The notes under the pieces were generated by a model. That model was not told where the DNA came from, did no database searches, and was given only the letters and a program-made list of their open reading frames with translations. A program made the position numbers and the translations under genes. A DNA stretch of 64,000 nt from the NCBI RefSeq assembly GCF_027942865.1, contig NC_134509.1, positions 28,838,197-28,902,196 on the forward strand, in the 5' to 3' direction. Positions 23,954 through 38,000 of this stretch are shown here, piece by piece. Position 1 is the first letter of the stretch; every line of letters begins with the position of its first letter. Source of the stretch: Odontesthes bonariensis. Its lineage: Eukaryota > Chordata > Actinopteri > Atheriniformes > Atherinopsidae.

Positions 23954-26900
23954 TCAGCATTTGGCTTTCTTGCCATAGCTGTCCACCACCTCAGGCGTGA
24001 CGCTCTCATCTTTCTCCACTTTCTCCGTCACAGTTTTGCCAACAAGCTGGAAGATGTCCTCAGCTGCGACGCCCATGGGCTCGGCCACCTTCACCGCCAA
24101 CATGTCCAGAGTCAGGGAGGTTCCTTTGGGGATCTTTACCTTGGCAACCACTGACTTCCCCAACTAAGGCCAAAGGAATGAAGAGGAGTGACATTATTAC
24201 AGCTTTAATGTTCTCAGTCTAAATAAATCCCGTAAAATGCCAGTGTTACTGACTGCTGGGGGGGTTTAGTGTTAAGTGTTGGCAAACCTTGTCATGGCAT
24301 GGCTTCTCGCAGGGCAGCATCTGCTTGAGGCCCGTTCCCATCGCTCTCTCCACCAGCCGAATGGAGCGAACCAGCTCAGTCAACTCAGAGGGCTCCAGTG
24401 AGGCTTCGTGGTCACTTCCTTTCCATGTTTTGTCCAAGGTTACGTGACGCTCGATGACCTTCGCTCCCAGAGCAACAGCTGCCACTGAAACATAGATTCC
24501 AGACTCGTGGCCGGAATATCCAATGGGAATATCTGGAAATTCCTTTTGGTATTCCTGCATTCAAAAAGTGGATGAAATAAAACTTATTTTTATAGAAAGA
24601 AATAGCTACTAACATCTAAAAGTGTTTTAGAGTGCATTAAAATAAGGTACATAAGTGCTAATTTCAGCCTTCTTTTCATTAGGGCCCCTGATGATCAAAT
24701 CTCATCTGCAGTTCAGATAAATTTAAGTAAAAGTTGATTTATATAGCAACTATCATAGATAAATTTGATATTAAGGAAAAGAAAATATCAGAAATGGGCA
24801 TTTAATTAACTTTGAAGCTCAAGGATCTCCAACTTCAACTAAATATCTGGATTGTATTTAATTTCACTGTAGTGATGGAACTAATGAACAGAAGCTTTCA
24901 GGCATGTGCAGAGTACGAATGGAAATTTTCAGATGAAGTCCAGATTCAAGGCTTGTATCGTTCTCCCAGAATTCACACGATCAACTAGAAATGAAGCTGC
25001 ACCAGCAATAACAGACACACGAATGGTTCAACACTCCCTGACGAATTTACGTGACTGATTTGGGCTTTTTTTTCCGGGGGCATCTTAAAGCAATATCTTA
25101 TTTGAGTTTCAGAGTTTCTAAAAGTAGAATGTGAGGCAGAGCCTTCAGTTATCAGGCCCCCCTCTTGTGGAACCAGCTGGCAGTAAATGTCCGGGAAGCA
25201 GACTCCCTCTCTAACTTTAAGATTAAGCTTAAAACTTTGCTTTTTGACAAAGCTTATAGTTAGGGATGGCTCAGGTGACACTGAAACATCCCATGCTGCT
25301 ATAGGCCTAGACTGAAGAGAGGTTTCGGTGCAATCTGTTGGTTTCAAATTGGCTCTGTGTGTATGAATTGGACTATGATTACAATGAGTTGGACTCCAAT
25401 TGACTTGAATTGGACTGTATTATTGAAGTGCCTTGAGATGACATTTTTTTGTGATTTGGCGCTATATAAATAAACCTCAATTTAATTGAATTTGGGAACA
25501 TCAAGGAATTACAATATTGTCATTAACTCAACTGAAGCAGGAGCAAAAAGAAAGGAAATTAGTGGGTTGTTTTTTGGCGATAGTGGATGAGGTGGAACAA
25601 GTTGCAATTACAAGATATTTGCTTGTGACCCAATATTTTGAAATGGTATTAACTAACGATGTAAAAAAAAATATATATATATATATATATAATATTTATT
25701 TGCAGTTTTGAACAGAAATAAATGTGAGTACAAACAACAGGGCTGGCAGCTCAGATACTAAACCAAAATTTTTTAACAGAATTGGCCCGGAGGTAACCCA
25801 GCCTCACAAATGCAGCTTGTTACATTTCCTGCCTACAGGGTATTTCTGCTATTCGAATGAAATGATCTGACAATGCAACTTGTTTCAAGAATCCACGAAA
25901 CCGTTCAATCGATCAATCACTTAAACTTTACTTAAACACCCCTTTTCACAAAATCAAAAGTACAAATGCAAAAATCTTTAAAACACAAGCACAAAAAAAA
26001 ACAACACATCCCACCTTATCCCACCAACAACTTCCACAAATTCCCTGGTTTTTCATGTGTGAAAACAATTTGCAAAAGTGATATCCTACTCACTGTGATC
26101 ACTCTGAGGTTGACATCTTCAGGCTCCAGGGGGTAGGCACTGGTACACTGAAGGATGGTAAAGTTTTCATTGTGCTGCTTCACTGTCTTGTACACCCGAC
26201 GCATTGTCTCCATAGACTGCATCCCACTGGACACCACCATGGGACGACCTGACAAACAGGCCGGAACAGACATATAAACATTACGTGGACCTTTTGCAGA
26301 AAGCAAAATACTATAATATCTATCAGTAAGGAGTCTCTCTAACCTTTCTTGGCGGTTTTCTCCAGATAGGGAAAGTTGTTGGTGTCTCCAGAGCCGACTT
26401 TGAAGAAAGGCACATCGAGTTCGTGGAGGAACTCGACTGCCATCTAACAGACAGTGTAAACAGTTGGAGTTAAACCTCTCAGCTGATTTAAGCATCACAA
26501 ACATGTGAACACACATCTCTCTTACCTCGTCCATCCCTGAGGCCGTGAAGAAGATTCCCACCTCTGCAGCATATTTCTGCAGCTCCCTGTACTGCTCGTG
26601 GCTGAACTCCAGGTGGCGCTTGTGTTCACCATATGTTTTTCCCCAGGAGTTTTTGGAGGTGTATGGACGCTCCAAGGCTCGCTTGTTGAATTTGTGCTCC
26701 AACTCACTCTTCTGGAATTTGGCACAGTCTGCACCACAGGCCTGTGAAGGTGGAAAAAGGAAAATGCAGAAAAAAAAATGAAACCAGTGAAGTTTCACTG
26801 AATTTCCACTAAAATACATACCTAAATAAAACTCTATTGGGACATAAATCTCTTCTACACCAATGATGTCCTGTGCTTGTATAAATAACCGAGTTGTTTC

Positions 26901-27030
26901 TTTTTCTTTATGTGCATCAGTTTATGTCAATGTGTGCGACTTTTCTGACTTCCAAAGAAGACAAACTGTCGTAGCACCAACAGTGTAACAAAGCACAGTG
27001 TAACAAAATGATACACTGTGCTTTTTTCTC

Positions 27031-27095
<65 letters not shown>

Positions 27096-27896
27096 TGGAC
27101 TAATGAAGCCGATGGATTAATGAAGCCAACAATATTAATAATTTAATCACACGGCGACATTAGTATGGAGTCACACTGTGAAAATATTGGCATTTGGACA
27201 CACACACACACTCTCTCTTCCTGAGTCGCTCCAAAAATCCCCCCAAAGTCTGCAGAGTTATCACGTGTTTAGGAAAACGTGTCGAAACAAGCCATGCTTG
27301 TTTAACAAAAACAAAGATGATAATGCGCTGGTTTGTGCAGTTGAAATGGTTAAAAACTTGCACAAAGAGCACAGCAGGAATGTGGACTACGTGGTCTGGT
27401 CTCTATAATCCAACATGTGTGGTGCATATTGGAGCAGAAATCAAGGAACTCCTTCCACCTGTCATCATCTTTCAAAGACCTGGCACAGGAAAATGTGCAA
27501 AAGGAAAGGATTCATATTCGAGATTCCATCATTTTGTCCAACCCACAGATTGTATTTTTACATCACACCTCGACATGAATCATCAACTCAAGATCATAAG
27601 TTCATAAAACACTAAAAAGCATAAATATGATGATTTATGATTATGACATATAAAACAGATCTAATATTAAATATAGTTTAACAAAGCACCATACGATGAG
27701 TGTGGGTCGTATAAGAGAACATATGACACAGAGCTCGCTCGAAATAAACCGCGTTTTAATTTACCTTTGCCATTTTTATCATTTTCTTGGCAATCTCAAT
27801 GTCTCCCTGGTGGTTCTGTCCAATCTCAGCGATGATGAAGCACGGATGGTTCCCTCCAATCATTCGACCAGGACACAGCTCAAATTCTAAAGGCAT
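23954..27896 (-). CDS. nans: nans, N-acetylneuraminate-9-phosphate synthase
   Basis: Cytosolic enzyme that condenses ManNAc-6-phosphate with phosphoenolpyruvate to give Neu5Ac-9-phosphate (and the KDN equivalent from mannose-6-phosphate). Six exons with consistent phase: 27765-27896, 26526-26741, 26344-26443, 26094-26248, 24288-24554 and 23954-24163, totalling 1080 nt or 359 residues plus stop, the same length as the human protein. The NeuB catalytic barrel covers about residues 1-280, with FIIAEIGQNHQGD near the start, CGADCAKFQKSELE, FFTASGMDE, FKVGSGDTNNFPYL, SSGMQSM, QCTSAYP and GYSGHESG. The last exon encodes the C-terminal antifreeze-like (SAF) domain beginning LGKSVVAKVKIPKG. The donors after exons 3 (GTTAGA) and 5 (GTTTGC) are weak but keep phase. 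It lies upstream of slc24a2 and downstream of clta on the same strand. Confidence 0.97.
25050..25495 (+). mobile_element. 5'-truncated L2-type LINE, 3' end
   Basis: Lies in the nans intron between exons 4 and 5. One frame reads LLWNQLAVNVREADSLSNFK and then IKLKTLLFDKAYS before a stop, the usual carboxyl end of fish L2/Rex-like reverse transcriptase. The 3'UTR follows with GTGCCTTGAGATGACA, TTTGGCGCTATATAAATAAA and an AATTGAATTT tail. The same tail is at 41753-41890. Confidence 0.75.
25668..25691. repeat. (AT)n microsatellite
   Basis: Short ATAT run in a nans intron. Confidence 0.8.
27036..27092. repeat. (AC)n microsatellite
   Basis: About 28 CA dinucleotides in the first nans intron, a likely length-polymorphic marker. 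Confidence 0.95.
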
Positions 27897-28090
27897 TTTG
27901 ATTGTTCGGAGACAAATAAACACAAACTGTGAATGTAATTATTTAACACACCGACGGAGGAAGCGAAAGCGGTTAGGTTTGAGAAGGAGCAGCCGACCCG
28001 GAGCGGTTAAACTGCTGCACATTCCGGATGCGCATGATTTCCGTTTGTTGTAGTGACGTGCATAGGTGACGTGTGCTACAGTGCAGCAGC
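27897..28090 (-). promoter_or_regulatory. nans: nans promoter region
   Basis: CpG-containing sequence just upstream of the nans ATG. It carries GATGCGCATG (NRF1-like), a CCGGA ETS-like core, and two TGACGTG motifs about 15 bp apart (about 28053-28073; CRE/E-box-like). No TATA box is evident, which fits a housekeeping gene. The motifs are short, so their use is inference. Confidence 0.4.
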
Positions 28091-28262
28091 ATTTCCTTGA
28101 AAGAATAACCATAAACTTTTGCGTTTATTGATTGTATGTTCACAGTTCTTCTCTCTCTTTTTGAAATTTCGCTTTCTTTTAGTCACAGGAGAGGATAAGG
28201 AAAAAAAATTATGTTTTGCTTTTGCGTTTTCACTCAGGAGGCTGATAAAAGGTAAATCCAGC

Positions 28263-29625
28263 CTCTACTGTTGATTTACCTTTCAAGCTATCAATTCAAA
28301 TCAAATCAAATCAAACTTTATTTATCAATCACTTTTCATACATTAAAAATGTAGCACAAAGTGCTATACATGTTTAAGAGCAGCCCCCATCCCCACCCCA
28401 CCCTAGCACATACACACAAACAGACATATGCACACACATACACAACATAAATAAATAAAATAAACTTAGAAACGTGTGGCTGAATACAGAGTAACCAGGT
28501 CAGAAAACACCATCACAGGAGGCCATCTGCGCTGGGTGCTGATCACAACCCACGACCAGGACGCCTCCACCCGGGCGCAGGGGCCCACAGCAGTGGAGCA
28601 CTGCCGCAGACCCCCACCTGGCCAAGCCAATGCTCACCACGAGTCAGAGACATCCCAGCCAGAGTTGATCACAGCCCCCAGCACAGACAGCCCCCACCGA
28701 GGAAACACTGGGAATATGGAATAAGAACATAAAACTACAAAGGCTAAGAACATTAAATAAATAAATAGATCAACTAAAATAATAATAGGAAATAGCTAAA
28801 ATGAACTCTCGTAAAAAGTAAAAAGAATAAAATAATAAAAGGGCAAAAAATATAAATACTAAAATAATTAAATGAATGTATAAATAAGACATTAGTTAAA
28901 AGCCAAGTTAAATAGGTGGGTCTTGAGGCTGTTTTTAAAAATATCAACACTCTCTGCGGCCCTCAGGTCCTCCGGCAGGCTATTCCTCAGACGGGGGCCA
29001 TAGTGCTGAAAAGATGCCTCACCGTAAGTTCGTGTTCTAGCTTTGGGTATTATTAAAAGGCCAGTGCCGGAGGATCTCAGGGTGCGCGAGGGTTCATATG
29101 ATAAAAGCAATTCTGATAGATAAGAAGGTCCAAGACCCCTAAGACATTTATAAACCAATAAAAAAAAAACTTAAAATCAATCCTAAAACACACAGGGAGC
29201 CAATGCAGCGATTTTAAAACCGGTGTAATATGTGCCCGCTTTCTGGTCTTCGTCAGCACACGTGCTGCTGAGTTCTGTAAAAGTTGTAAACCTAAAATGT
29301 TTCTTTTTGGAAGACCAGAAAGCAGTAGTCAATACGACTGGAAATAAAAGCATGCATTAGTGTCTCCGTGTTAGCACGAGAGAGAAAGGGGTGGACTCTC
29401 TGGCTATGTTCTTTAAGTGATAAAATCCTGTTTTTGTTACCTGCTTAATATGTGGAATAAAGTTGAGCTCAGAGTCAAAGATAACGCCCAGATTCTTTAC
29501 CTGATTGGAAGGATTTAAAGACAGTGTTTGCAGTTTTGGTAAAAGTGTCTCTCTCTGAGCCTTAGGATCGATAATTAAAATCCTTTCAAGTAATCTTACA
29601 AGCAAGGTTGTGGGAGGTAGAGGTG
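28263..29625 (-). mobile_element. L2-type LINE fragment, minus strand
   Basis: The 3' tail (AATCAAATCAAATCAAACTT with TTTATTTATC, 28263-28330) is followed at 28892-29600 by frames reading the carboxyl part of a LINE polymerase: MVYKCLRGLGPSYLSELL, LRNSLPEDLRAAESVDIF, HITPVLKSLHWLPVCFRIDF and VKNLGVIFDSELNFIPHIKQ. The frames are shifted and interrupted, so it is dead. A GC-rich stretch at 28380-28725 is probably its 3'UTR. Confidence 0.75.
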
Positions 29626-30240
29626 TGAAGGGAGCTGCAAGACGTGCTGATAGATGATCTTCCTTCTACAACTATAAGATTCCAGAGTCTATGAGATCTT
29701 TAGGATTTGATGACGCATGGCTTGAGAGAAGAATTATAAAATCTGTTCTGGATTTAACAAATGGAGCCAGTAAAGAGAAGCCACAATTTAAGCTATAGGA
29801 TCTCTTCTACTAGTTCTCATCAGAACTCTGGATGCAGTATGGTTGATCAGCGTGGGGCTTTTCAGGGAATTGTTGGAACATCCCAGTAATAGGGAATTAC
29901 TGTAATCCAGTCTTAAAGTAACAAATAAATGTACCAGTTCTTCTGCATCACTCAGACAGGATGTTCCTAATTTTAGCAATATTACAAAGGCTAAAGAAGG
30001 CAGTCTTAGAAACCTGTTTTATTTGTCAATCGAGGGAAAGATCCCGATTAATAATAACTCCAAGGTTTCTCATGGTAGTGCTGGAAGCCAAGGTAATGCC
30101 ACCTAGAATAAGTATATAACTAAACGATGTCTTTCTGAAAGCGCTAGGGTCCAAAGACAACAACTTCAGTTTTGCCTGAATTTAGAAACAGAAAATTCAG
30201 TCATGCAGGCTTTTATATCCCTAAGACATGCTTGTTGCCT
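29626..30240 (-). mobile_element. Second LINE polymerase fragment
   Basis: The minus-strand frame at 29788-29979 contains LVHLFVTLRLDYSNSLLLG and SRVLMRTSRRDPIA, the same region of a LINE reverse transcriptase as in its neighbour but a different copy, with frame breaks on both sides. Confidence 0.6.
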
Positions 30241-31480
30241 ACCCAACTGATTGGTTTAATCTAACTTCGGGTAAAAGTATAACTAATTTATGCCAAGCTG
30301 TCTAATATTGCATGTTAAATCAAACATTTTCATTTTTGTCGTTGCTCCATAAATGAAGTTTGCGATGCCCATGTCTGTGATATGCACATTTCTTCGATAA
30401 GCTTTTTTTGGGCATCCAGGACAGAATATTTCCAAATGGTATAGTCCAAAAGGAGAACTTCCTTAGATTGCAATATTATCTAAAATTTCTAGGAGAAGGG
30501 TTAAACATCTATGTACTGCAGCTTGTCTTCTTGCATCTCTTGCTTAGTGGAGAAAATTGCAAGATGAAGTTAAGCTTTGGTGGCTTTTATCTTAATGTTG
30601 GAAAACAGCCATTTGGTTGGTGAGATCCACATACAGATATATTTGGTCATCAACAGTAAAACAGTAAAATCCTGTTAAACTTTTTATTCTCAAGACATTC
30701 CTGTCAGTTAAAAATTGAGTGGCAGTGTGCCATTTGATGCTGATCTTTTTTCATTTAGGATTCATATTATCTAGATTATAAAGATTTCAGACAAACCTGT
30801 AAAACATCCCAGATTTATTTCCTTTACTGCAGTTTTGTGAACCCACTTATTCGCTTACTGTGCATCTTTGTGGATATAAATAACTAGCTAAACACAGTGG
30901 TAAAAAGAAACCTTAAAACACATCTTTCCAGGATCTAGAAGCACCACATTCATCAGGATACATTAAATATCCTGTTAAAGGAGGACAGGACAGCAAGTCT
31001 CATTTACTTTTTACTGATATTGAAATCAAATGGACAATGAACACACATGGTCAAGCATCAGCTGGCTAGCATCTAGTTCTCTTTGAAACCACAACTGTCT
31101 AATTTCAGTGACATAAATGTTTTATATACTGTATATATATTGTCTTCTGTATATGTACATAGGTACACGCATAAAGTACATACACACACACTGTTGAGGT
31201 CTTAACACATACAAACAGGTATTGTAATGACTGGACATTATTCAATTCTGACTGGATAGAGAGAGGCTTTCAAAAGAAAATATAACACAATATGCCACAA
31301 GCAGGCACTACACACACAGTTCAAAGTACACACACTGAATTTGGAGTTTGTCTTAAGAGTTTGGTCCTTAGAAATAGAGAAAAAAAGAAAATCCTGCTGA
31401 TACTTTTTTTTTTGTAAGGTGAACACGAGGAATTACATTGGAGGGCAAAATGTGAATAAAACCACTAAATATTTCAACCC
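30241..31480. other. Gap between nans and clta, nothing recognised
   Basis: Unassigned sequence between the LINE fragments and the likely clta 3' end. The only notable items are short CA-rich runs near 31185 and 31310. Confidence 0.45.
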
Positions 31481-31492
31481 TTGAAGGTAAGA

Positions 31493-31498
31493 TTTATT
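31493..31498 (-). other. clta: Candidate clta polyadenylation signal
   Basis: AATAAA on the minus strand about 520 nt beyond the clta stop codon, giving a 3'UTR of plausible length. Confidence 0.35.
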
Positions 31499-32013
31499 TG
31501 ACTGATGAGTTAAGAGTTACAGCACAGCATTATAGGAATGATATTGTTAAGGGGGGGTGCATGTGACGCAGGACGTAGTATAGCTGTAGGCCCAAACAAA
31601 CATCAACCCTTCCCTTTTAGTGTCCCAACTCACCACCCGTACAGCATTATGCAGGACCACAGACCGTGTGAACTGGTGAAATTCTAACAGGTCTTGATCT
31701 CAGGGAAAAACATCAGATGGTCTCGGTTGGTCTGTGGAAGAGGTGCACACAGATAAAAATCTTTCAGTGGGTTGAGATGGTGCATCAAGGCTAATCTCTA
31801 GAGCCCTGCCAGGGGGAGATAGAAAGGGGGTAGGACCACTGGCTATTTCCTTCCACTGGGTGAAAAACAGGGCCATTCGTGGCAAAAAGATGTGAACAGA
31901 AGGGATGAGAGCCCTCTTGTCCTCAGATTACAAGTGGTGCGACGTCTGCAGCTGGGCTGGTGTGTGGTGGAAAAAGAATGATATGGAATGACGCTCCGAG
32001 CTCCGTCTGGTGC

Positions 32014-35000
32014 CTAGCGGACCAGCGGGGACTGCTTCAGGGAGATGAGGACGGAGCGCATGCGGGACACATCTTTGGCCTGCTTGCTCGACTTGGGGTT
32101 GAAGTCGCAGAGCCGAGCCACCCGCTCCCACTCTGTGCCAGGGTTACTCTCATCCAGATCTGATATCATGGCTTCCTCAGCCGCCCTAGACGTAACAGAG
32201 GAGGCGAAGAAACAGGGAAAAAAAACAAAAAACAGTCAGCGGAGGAAGATGTAAAATACACATACACAAATCAGCCGTGAGAAAGTCCTCTGCTGAGCAC
32301 CAACACAGTTTCTAGTGGGAGACTCTTGTGTCTACGGCACAATTGTGAATCAAATTGTAGTTTTGTTAAGCTTTAGCTCAGTTTTAACTCTATACACTTC
32401 AGTAAAAATGTTTAAAAAAAAAATAAAAATCATTATCTGAGTCTTTTCACAGTTTTTGACTGGGTTGGACTTTGAGCTCAGCAGTGTCTACCTCAGGCCA
32501 GAGCTGTCCACACAGGAACAAACATGTCTTTACACCCACAAAGAAAAGAAACAGACCGTCACAGCTTCAAAACCTGCAGCATGCCCCCAACTGTGCTACA
32601 TGTAAAACTACAGTTACCTGTATTACTGAATACGCTACAACAGTAAAGGGAGGGTGGGGCATACAAAAAAATAAATAAGTAACATAAATACATCTTAAAA
32701 AAAAAAAAAAGTGGATAAAAATGAAGATCTGATAAGCGCTTTTGGTTGGTTAAAAATGCAGTTCTGAACAGAACTGGGGGACAGGAGTTTGCCCACATCC
32801 ACATACTTAACTTTGCCTTGTGATTGCATATTTCCTAAACAAGAACCAAGCACAGGGATGATAAGCTCATCCCTGTGCTTCATCTTGAAAATAAGGGAAC
32901 AATAACGACAAAGTTCTGTTTCTTTTTTTCTTTTTTTTTTAACCAAGCCCAAATGAACTGGAAGCACTACTGGGCGTTAGCCATGCATTTTGCCGTGGCA
33001 GAGGAGCAGGCTTATTTGAGTTGAAAAGAATGGGTGCAACTTTGATCTGATGTGTCAATAGTGTGGCAAAAGAAAAGCTTATCTTCTCAGTGAAGCTGTT
33101 TTTTTTTTTTTCTTTTGAACATCTATGAAAAAAGGAATAAATACAATTTGCTAAAAGGTTTAAAAACAAAATTTAAAATAAATAAATAAATAAATCAAGA
33201 AAAATAAAAACGGATCGGTACCACTATTGAACATTTTCAGATGCAAACCAAAGGTCGTGGTCCTCCTTACTCCCCACCCACAAACATACATAGTACCAAC
33301 TGCAGTATCTAACTTCTATTTACACATACTCGACTTTTTTCTAGTCTCCACCCCACCTGCAAACACAACCTCGGCTACAAACTAAAACACAGTACACAAA
33401 GCAAAATGGGGAATGGAAAGCTAATGGACATTGACTAACACAACCAACTACAAATAACACAAGGGGACGACAACATCAAATACGGGAAATTACACCAAAC
33501 TTCTACGTAGGCAGTGGATAACTGACGGGCAAGTACACTAGTATCTGTGCAACACATAAGTACACACACAGTCACAAAACTGCATCTATACCCTGTCAAA
33601 AATATAGAGTAGTTGGAGGTTCTGGGGTTTTATGTTTTTACTTAACTGGTCTAGGCGGTAGCAAGGATGGTTAATGTGTGTGCTTTAAGGTGCATAGGAA
33701 AAGAAAACAGGGAGAAACAGTTTCACAAGTCAGAATTCAGAAAAGAGAAAGAGGGGGAGGGAATGGAAAAAATAAATAAACAAAACAACAACAAAATGAG
33801 CCAGTTGCAGTTGCTGAAAGCCAGCATGCAAAAGCAACATTGTTTAAAAAGTATCATCATCATCTTTTTATACTAAAAAAATAAAATAAAAAAATAGCGT
33901 GCAGCTTTTGGTTTGGCAAGAGGAGGTAATGTGACCAGCTCTCACTTTTGCCCAAAAGTTTGAAGGCACTAACAATTTTTATTCTGCTGTCAGTTCTGAA
34001 TTCTATCGTGGGAAGTGGAAGTTGGATGATCAAATCCCACGTGTACTTTTTGCACATACATCTCTGTCGAGCCTCACAAAAGACGCCTCAAAGCCTCATC
34101 CTGGACCAACAGTGCTGTGCCGAAAATTCATTCAGGAGTGTAAATCAACAAAGCAGGCAAAACTGTTTGATAGTGAAACCAAAGGCTGCACAGCTCAAGC
34201 AACTGGATAGCTAGCTGGACATAGAAGCAGGTCATCCTATAGGACAGCAGTAGCTACAGAGCGGCATAAGCATCAATTCTAATAAAGCATGAAATCATCT
34301 GAGTTTGAAGCAGTTGTGTATTCATGACATAGCCATAGGTACCACCAATAAAATAAGTGTAGCAACAACGATAACAACAGATGATGGAGGAACTGTTTGT
34401 TAGAGCTTATTGCATCAGAAGTGAAAACATGCTTCTGATTAATGTCAACCCTGTAGGTTCAGGCGATACCGATACACTCAAGTGCAAATTTCTAACACAC
34501 AATTGCTTCAAAAGGATTTATAAGCATCTTACTTCTGAATAACTTTTAATTTTGTGTCATGTGTGAGAGAAAACGACATTCGTAAAGGCATTATACTAAA
34601 CATTTTGTAAAAGTTTATACAATCAATACAAGCAAATGTTAATAGTTGGACACATACAAACTGTATTTGCTGAAATGACTTTCTGAAAACGGCACAGAAA
34701 TGAATGGAGAATGAATAAAGACAGGCAGTTATGAAGGAATGAATGGGATTTCAATGGATGCAACTGAGGCAGCTTGTGTAATTTAGAAGTAGACCGACAG
34801 GGGATGTTTGAATGGAGATGCGTTAATTGAATGCCATATGCTCATTACTTGGACCATTAATAAGCATTAGCTTTATTTTTAAGTTTGACCTATGTAGTCA
34901 AAATGTGTTAAATACTGATTAAGGATTTTTGCTGGAACCTTAATATGTAGGGGTGGGGGGGACCAAAAAAAACTAGTTGTTTCCTTAACAGTACCATCAA

Positions 35001-38000
35001 AAATAATTTCAGGTGACAGGCTGCAAAATTAAAAAAAGACAAAGGAATTAGCTGATGAGCTTGTAAAAATAAGTGCATTAGCCCCATACCACGTACCAAA
35101 GTCAGTGTCCTCATGCTCAGTGAGTCACTTCTGCTGTAGTTCGTCTGCTAATTCTGCTCCCAGTGAAGCAGATGCAAAAGTGCCCAATTTTATTTCATAA
35201 ACTGATAGTTAAAGGATGTGGCCCCCGACTTGCTGACTGATCTGCATCATGCAGTTCTGGCTGTCATGCGGACAAGTCTCTCCATCATCATTAACAAACC
35301 CGATGGCTTCTTTCATACATGCTTTTTCAAGCAGGGACTGATGCCCCTTTGTTGCACATAGTGTCACGCGTAATACAGAGGTGGAACGGGGGTGGGGGGG
35401 GGGGGTCAAAGTTAATCCTAATAATAATCATAATATAATTCTTATAATAATAAGCCTCTGAGCCAGCAAGGGAGGCAAAATGACCGCACCTCGTGTGCAC
35501 ATCAAGCCGGCCTCGCAGAAGTTGCCTCTCAAACCAACGGAAATGTCGCCACTCAGCTGACAACACGACGCTGGCTTGATGTGTAAGGACAAAGCGATGC
35601 GAGACCAATCCGCTTCTGTTCGGCAAGTGTGAATTTACGAGGAAGAACAGGTTAACAAAGACGTCTTTTTTTGCGTTGATAAAGCGCAACCAATGTGTGA
35701 AAGACCCTGATGACAAGACTGTACTGACTCCAGTCACTGACCACCATCAGAGCAAATTTCCTCAGAAAAAGGCAGATTCTATAACCTCTTGATCAGCCAA
35801 ATTAATTAATCGGTCTACCTCTGGTGTAACTGCATGCATTTATACTTTTGAATTAAGATTTCTGTCAGACATCCACTCACATAAGACATGCAGAAACATG
35901 GGGTTAAAATGACTTTTTTTTTTTTTTTTTTTTTTTAAATGCAGGCTGTTAAAATGATAAAAACCTGGCAGCACAAAGAGGAAACACGTCCCTAACTAAT
36001 CTGATGAATATGATGTCAGTGGATGATACAAATTGAGTAAACAAAAGCAAAAATAAATAAAGGAGGATGTTAGTTGGAGCAACATACACATAACCAATGA
36101 GTTCAGAGAAGGGCTGCTTGTAGAAGTCTTCATCCAGCACCCTGGACAAACATCCGCCCAACGACAGAGCAGCAAGAAGGCAGGAGAGAAGAGAGAAAGC
36201 AGTAAAAGGGAGGAGAGGATGGAAACACAAGCGTTATCAGTTACCACACAGTGACAAGCTCAGACATTCAGTCAAAGTCTCAGGTTTTAGGAAGGGCTTC
36301 TAAAAAGAGTCACCCAGTCTTTCAGCTGACTGTGTCCATCTTCTTCAAGGGGACAGTGAAGTGTCAACACCTTTATCTCTTTGCATTTACACCAAAACGT
36401 ATACAAAACAGTGTCACAGTTACAATATCCATCTTCTAAAGAAGAAGTCAATTAATCAAATTATCACGATATAGTATCCTGCACTTAATGAATAACTTAT
36501 ACATCCGGGAATTTGTCCTCTTATTTGTCGGAGATCGCGTTAAACATACAGATGCAATTTTTTTCCCAATATTCTTCACAGATTACACATTTTACTTATA
36601 AACCAAGTGATTAGTTAGTCAGTAATGATCAAATCCCTGAAAGGACCTTCTGCTATCCTAGTTTATTCATTTGTGGCTCCTTTTCCATCGTGCGAAGAAG
36701 CCAGTACCTGTTGTTAGATTTAGTTTTCTCCAGCTGCTCGTTCTGCCTGGCATGCCACTCCTCCAGCTCCACTTTGGCCTTCTCTTTCCATTCAGACTCC
36801 TGTTTGCGGGAGTTATCATCTGGAGAGGGAGAAGACAGGAACAGTGACCACGTGAGGAGACAGACGAAGAATTAACACAGCAGTGGAGGACGGTGAGAGG
36901 ACAAAGCAGGAAGCACTAATGATATGTCTGTATAGATGTAGGCGGAAATTGCAGGGGGGACGGGACCCTGGCAAAAATGCATTTTATCTATTCATCTATA
37001 CATTTCCAGGCTTTCTTTAAAAAATAAATAAATAAACTTAATTTGTTGTCTTTTGCTCAGTTAAGAGGTGTTGCTTCTCCTGCTTGATTACAACAAGAAA
37101 CACGCGGTAATTTTTCAGGGCACCAAAAATACCGTGCAAAGAAATTGTCCCATGTGACATCAAAGGGCAGTTTGCTAATGTTTTCACAAGTGAAGTTTTA
37201 ATGAAAACGTTTCATAATTCAATTCAATTCAATTCAAAATTCAATTCAAAAATACTTTATTTATCCCAGAGGGAAATTAAATAAAATGGAATGGTGTCAT
37301 CGGGGGAAAGCAATGCAAAGAACAGAGCTGGACTCAGACAGAAAGGGGCAGCCGGAGAGGAGCAGGAGGTCTCTGATAAATTTATTGATCTTCCATCAAT
37401 CTCAAGTTGTAAAAACACGAACATGGCATCCTTACTGTTTGGCAATTCTCAGTATGCTGAACACCTTTGGTCTGTTCTAAGAGCACCACCATTCAGATTC
37501 TTTGAAGGAAGTGGAACAATCAGAGTCGGTGATGAAGCCATGATGATAAAACTACTGAAGCATCAGGGTCACCCACAACATTTGCTCCTGGAAACTTTTC
37601 TGTTCATTGTCCCGCTCTGTACCTACCCAGCAACTCGAGCCTGTCACTTTGCTCCTCTCTCCATTTGCGGAGACTTTCAGGTTCGGCCTGCAGTCGATCT
37701 GCATTGGAAATTGCTGAATATGCATCTGACGGACCGTTGCTTTCCTGCAAAACAAGAAGCAATTGGCATTCTACTCTTAACACATTACAGAAACAATGTA
37801 AGTTAGTCATGTTTACCGAGATGTGAGATAAGAACATTTTAGCTTTTCATCCTCAAGTATTCAATTATTCCTCTTTTCTGACTATCATACACAAGATGCC
37901 TTTAGAATAGGTTCTTTGCATCTCATTGCAAATATGCAGGCATTGCATCCGTTCTTAGAAGTGAGTTTCCTTTACTGCCAGAAGCCCTGACAGTGCAAAA

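Noticed and set aside
23954..27896. Bacterial neuB transferred gene
   Set aside because: The NeuB-like protein is split by introns and ends in the vertebrate NANS layout at exactly 359 residues. It is the ordinary host gene.
28476..28724. 82-codon GC-rich plus-strand frame
   Set aside because: It lies inside the 3'UTR part of a reversed LINE fragment.
34022..34214. Overlapping short plus-strand frames in the last clta intron
   Set aside because: No splice sites in the right phase, no family resemblance, and intronic position.
37291..37806. 171-codon plus-strand open frame
   Set aside because: It runs antisense across the clta exon at 37627-37744 and has no family resemblance.
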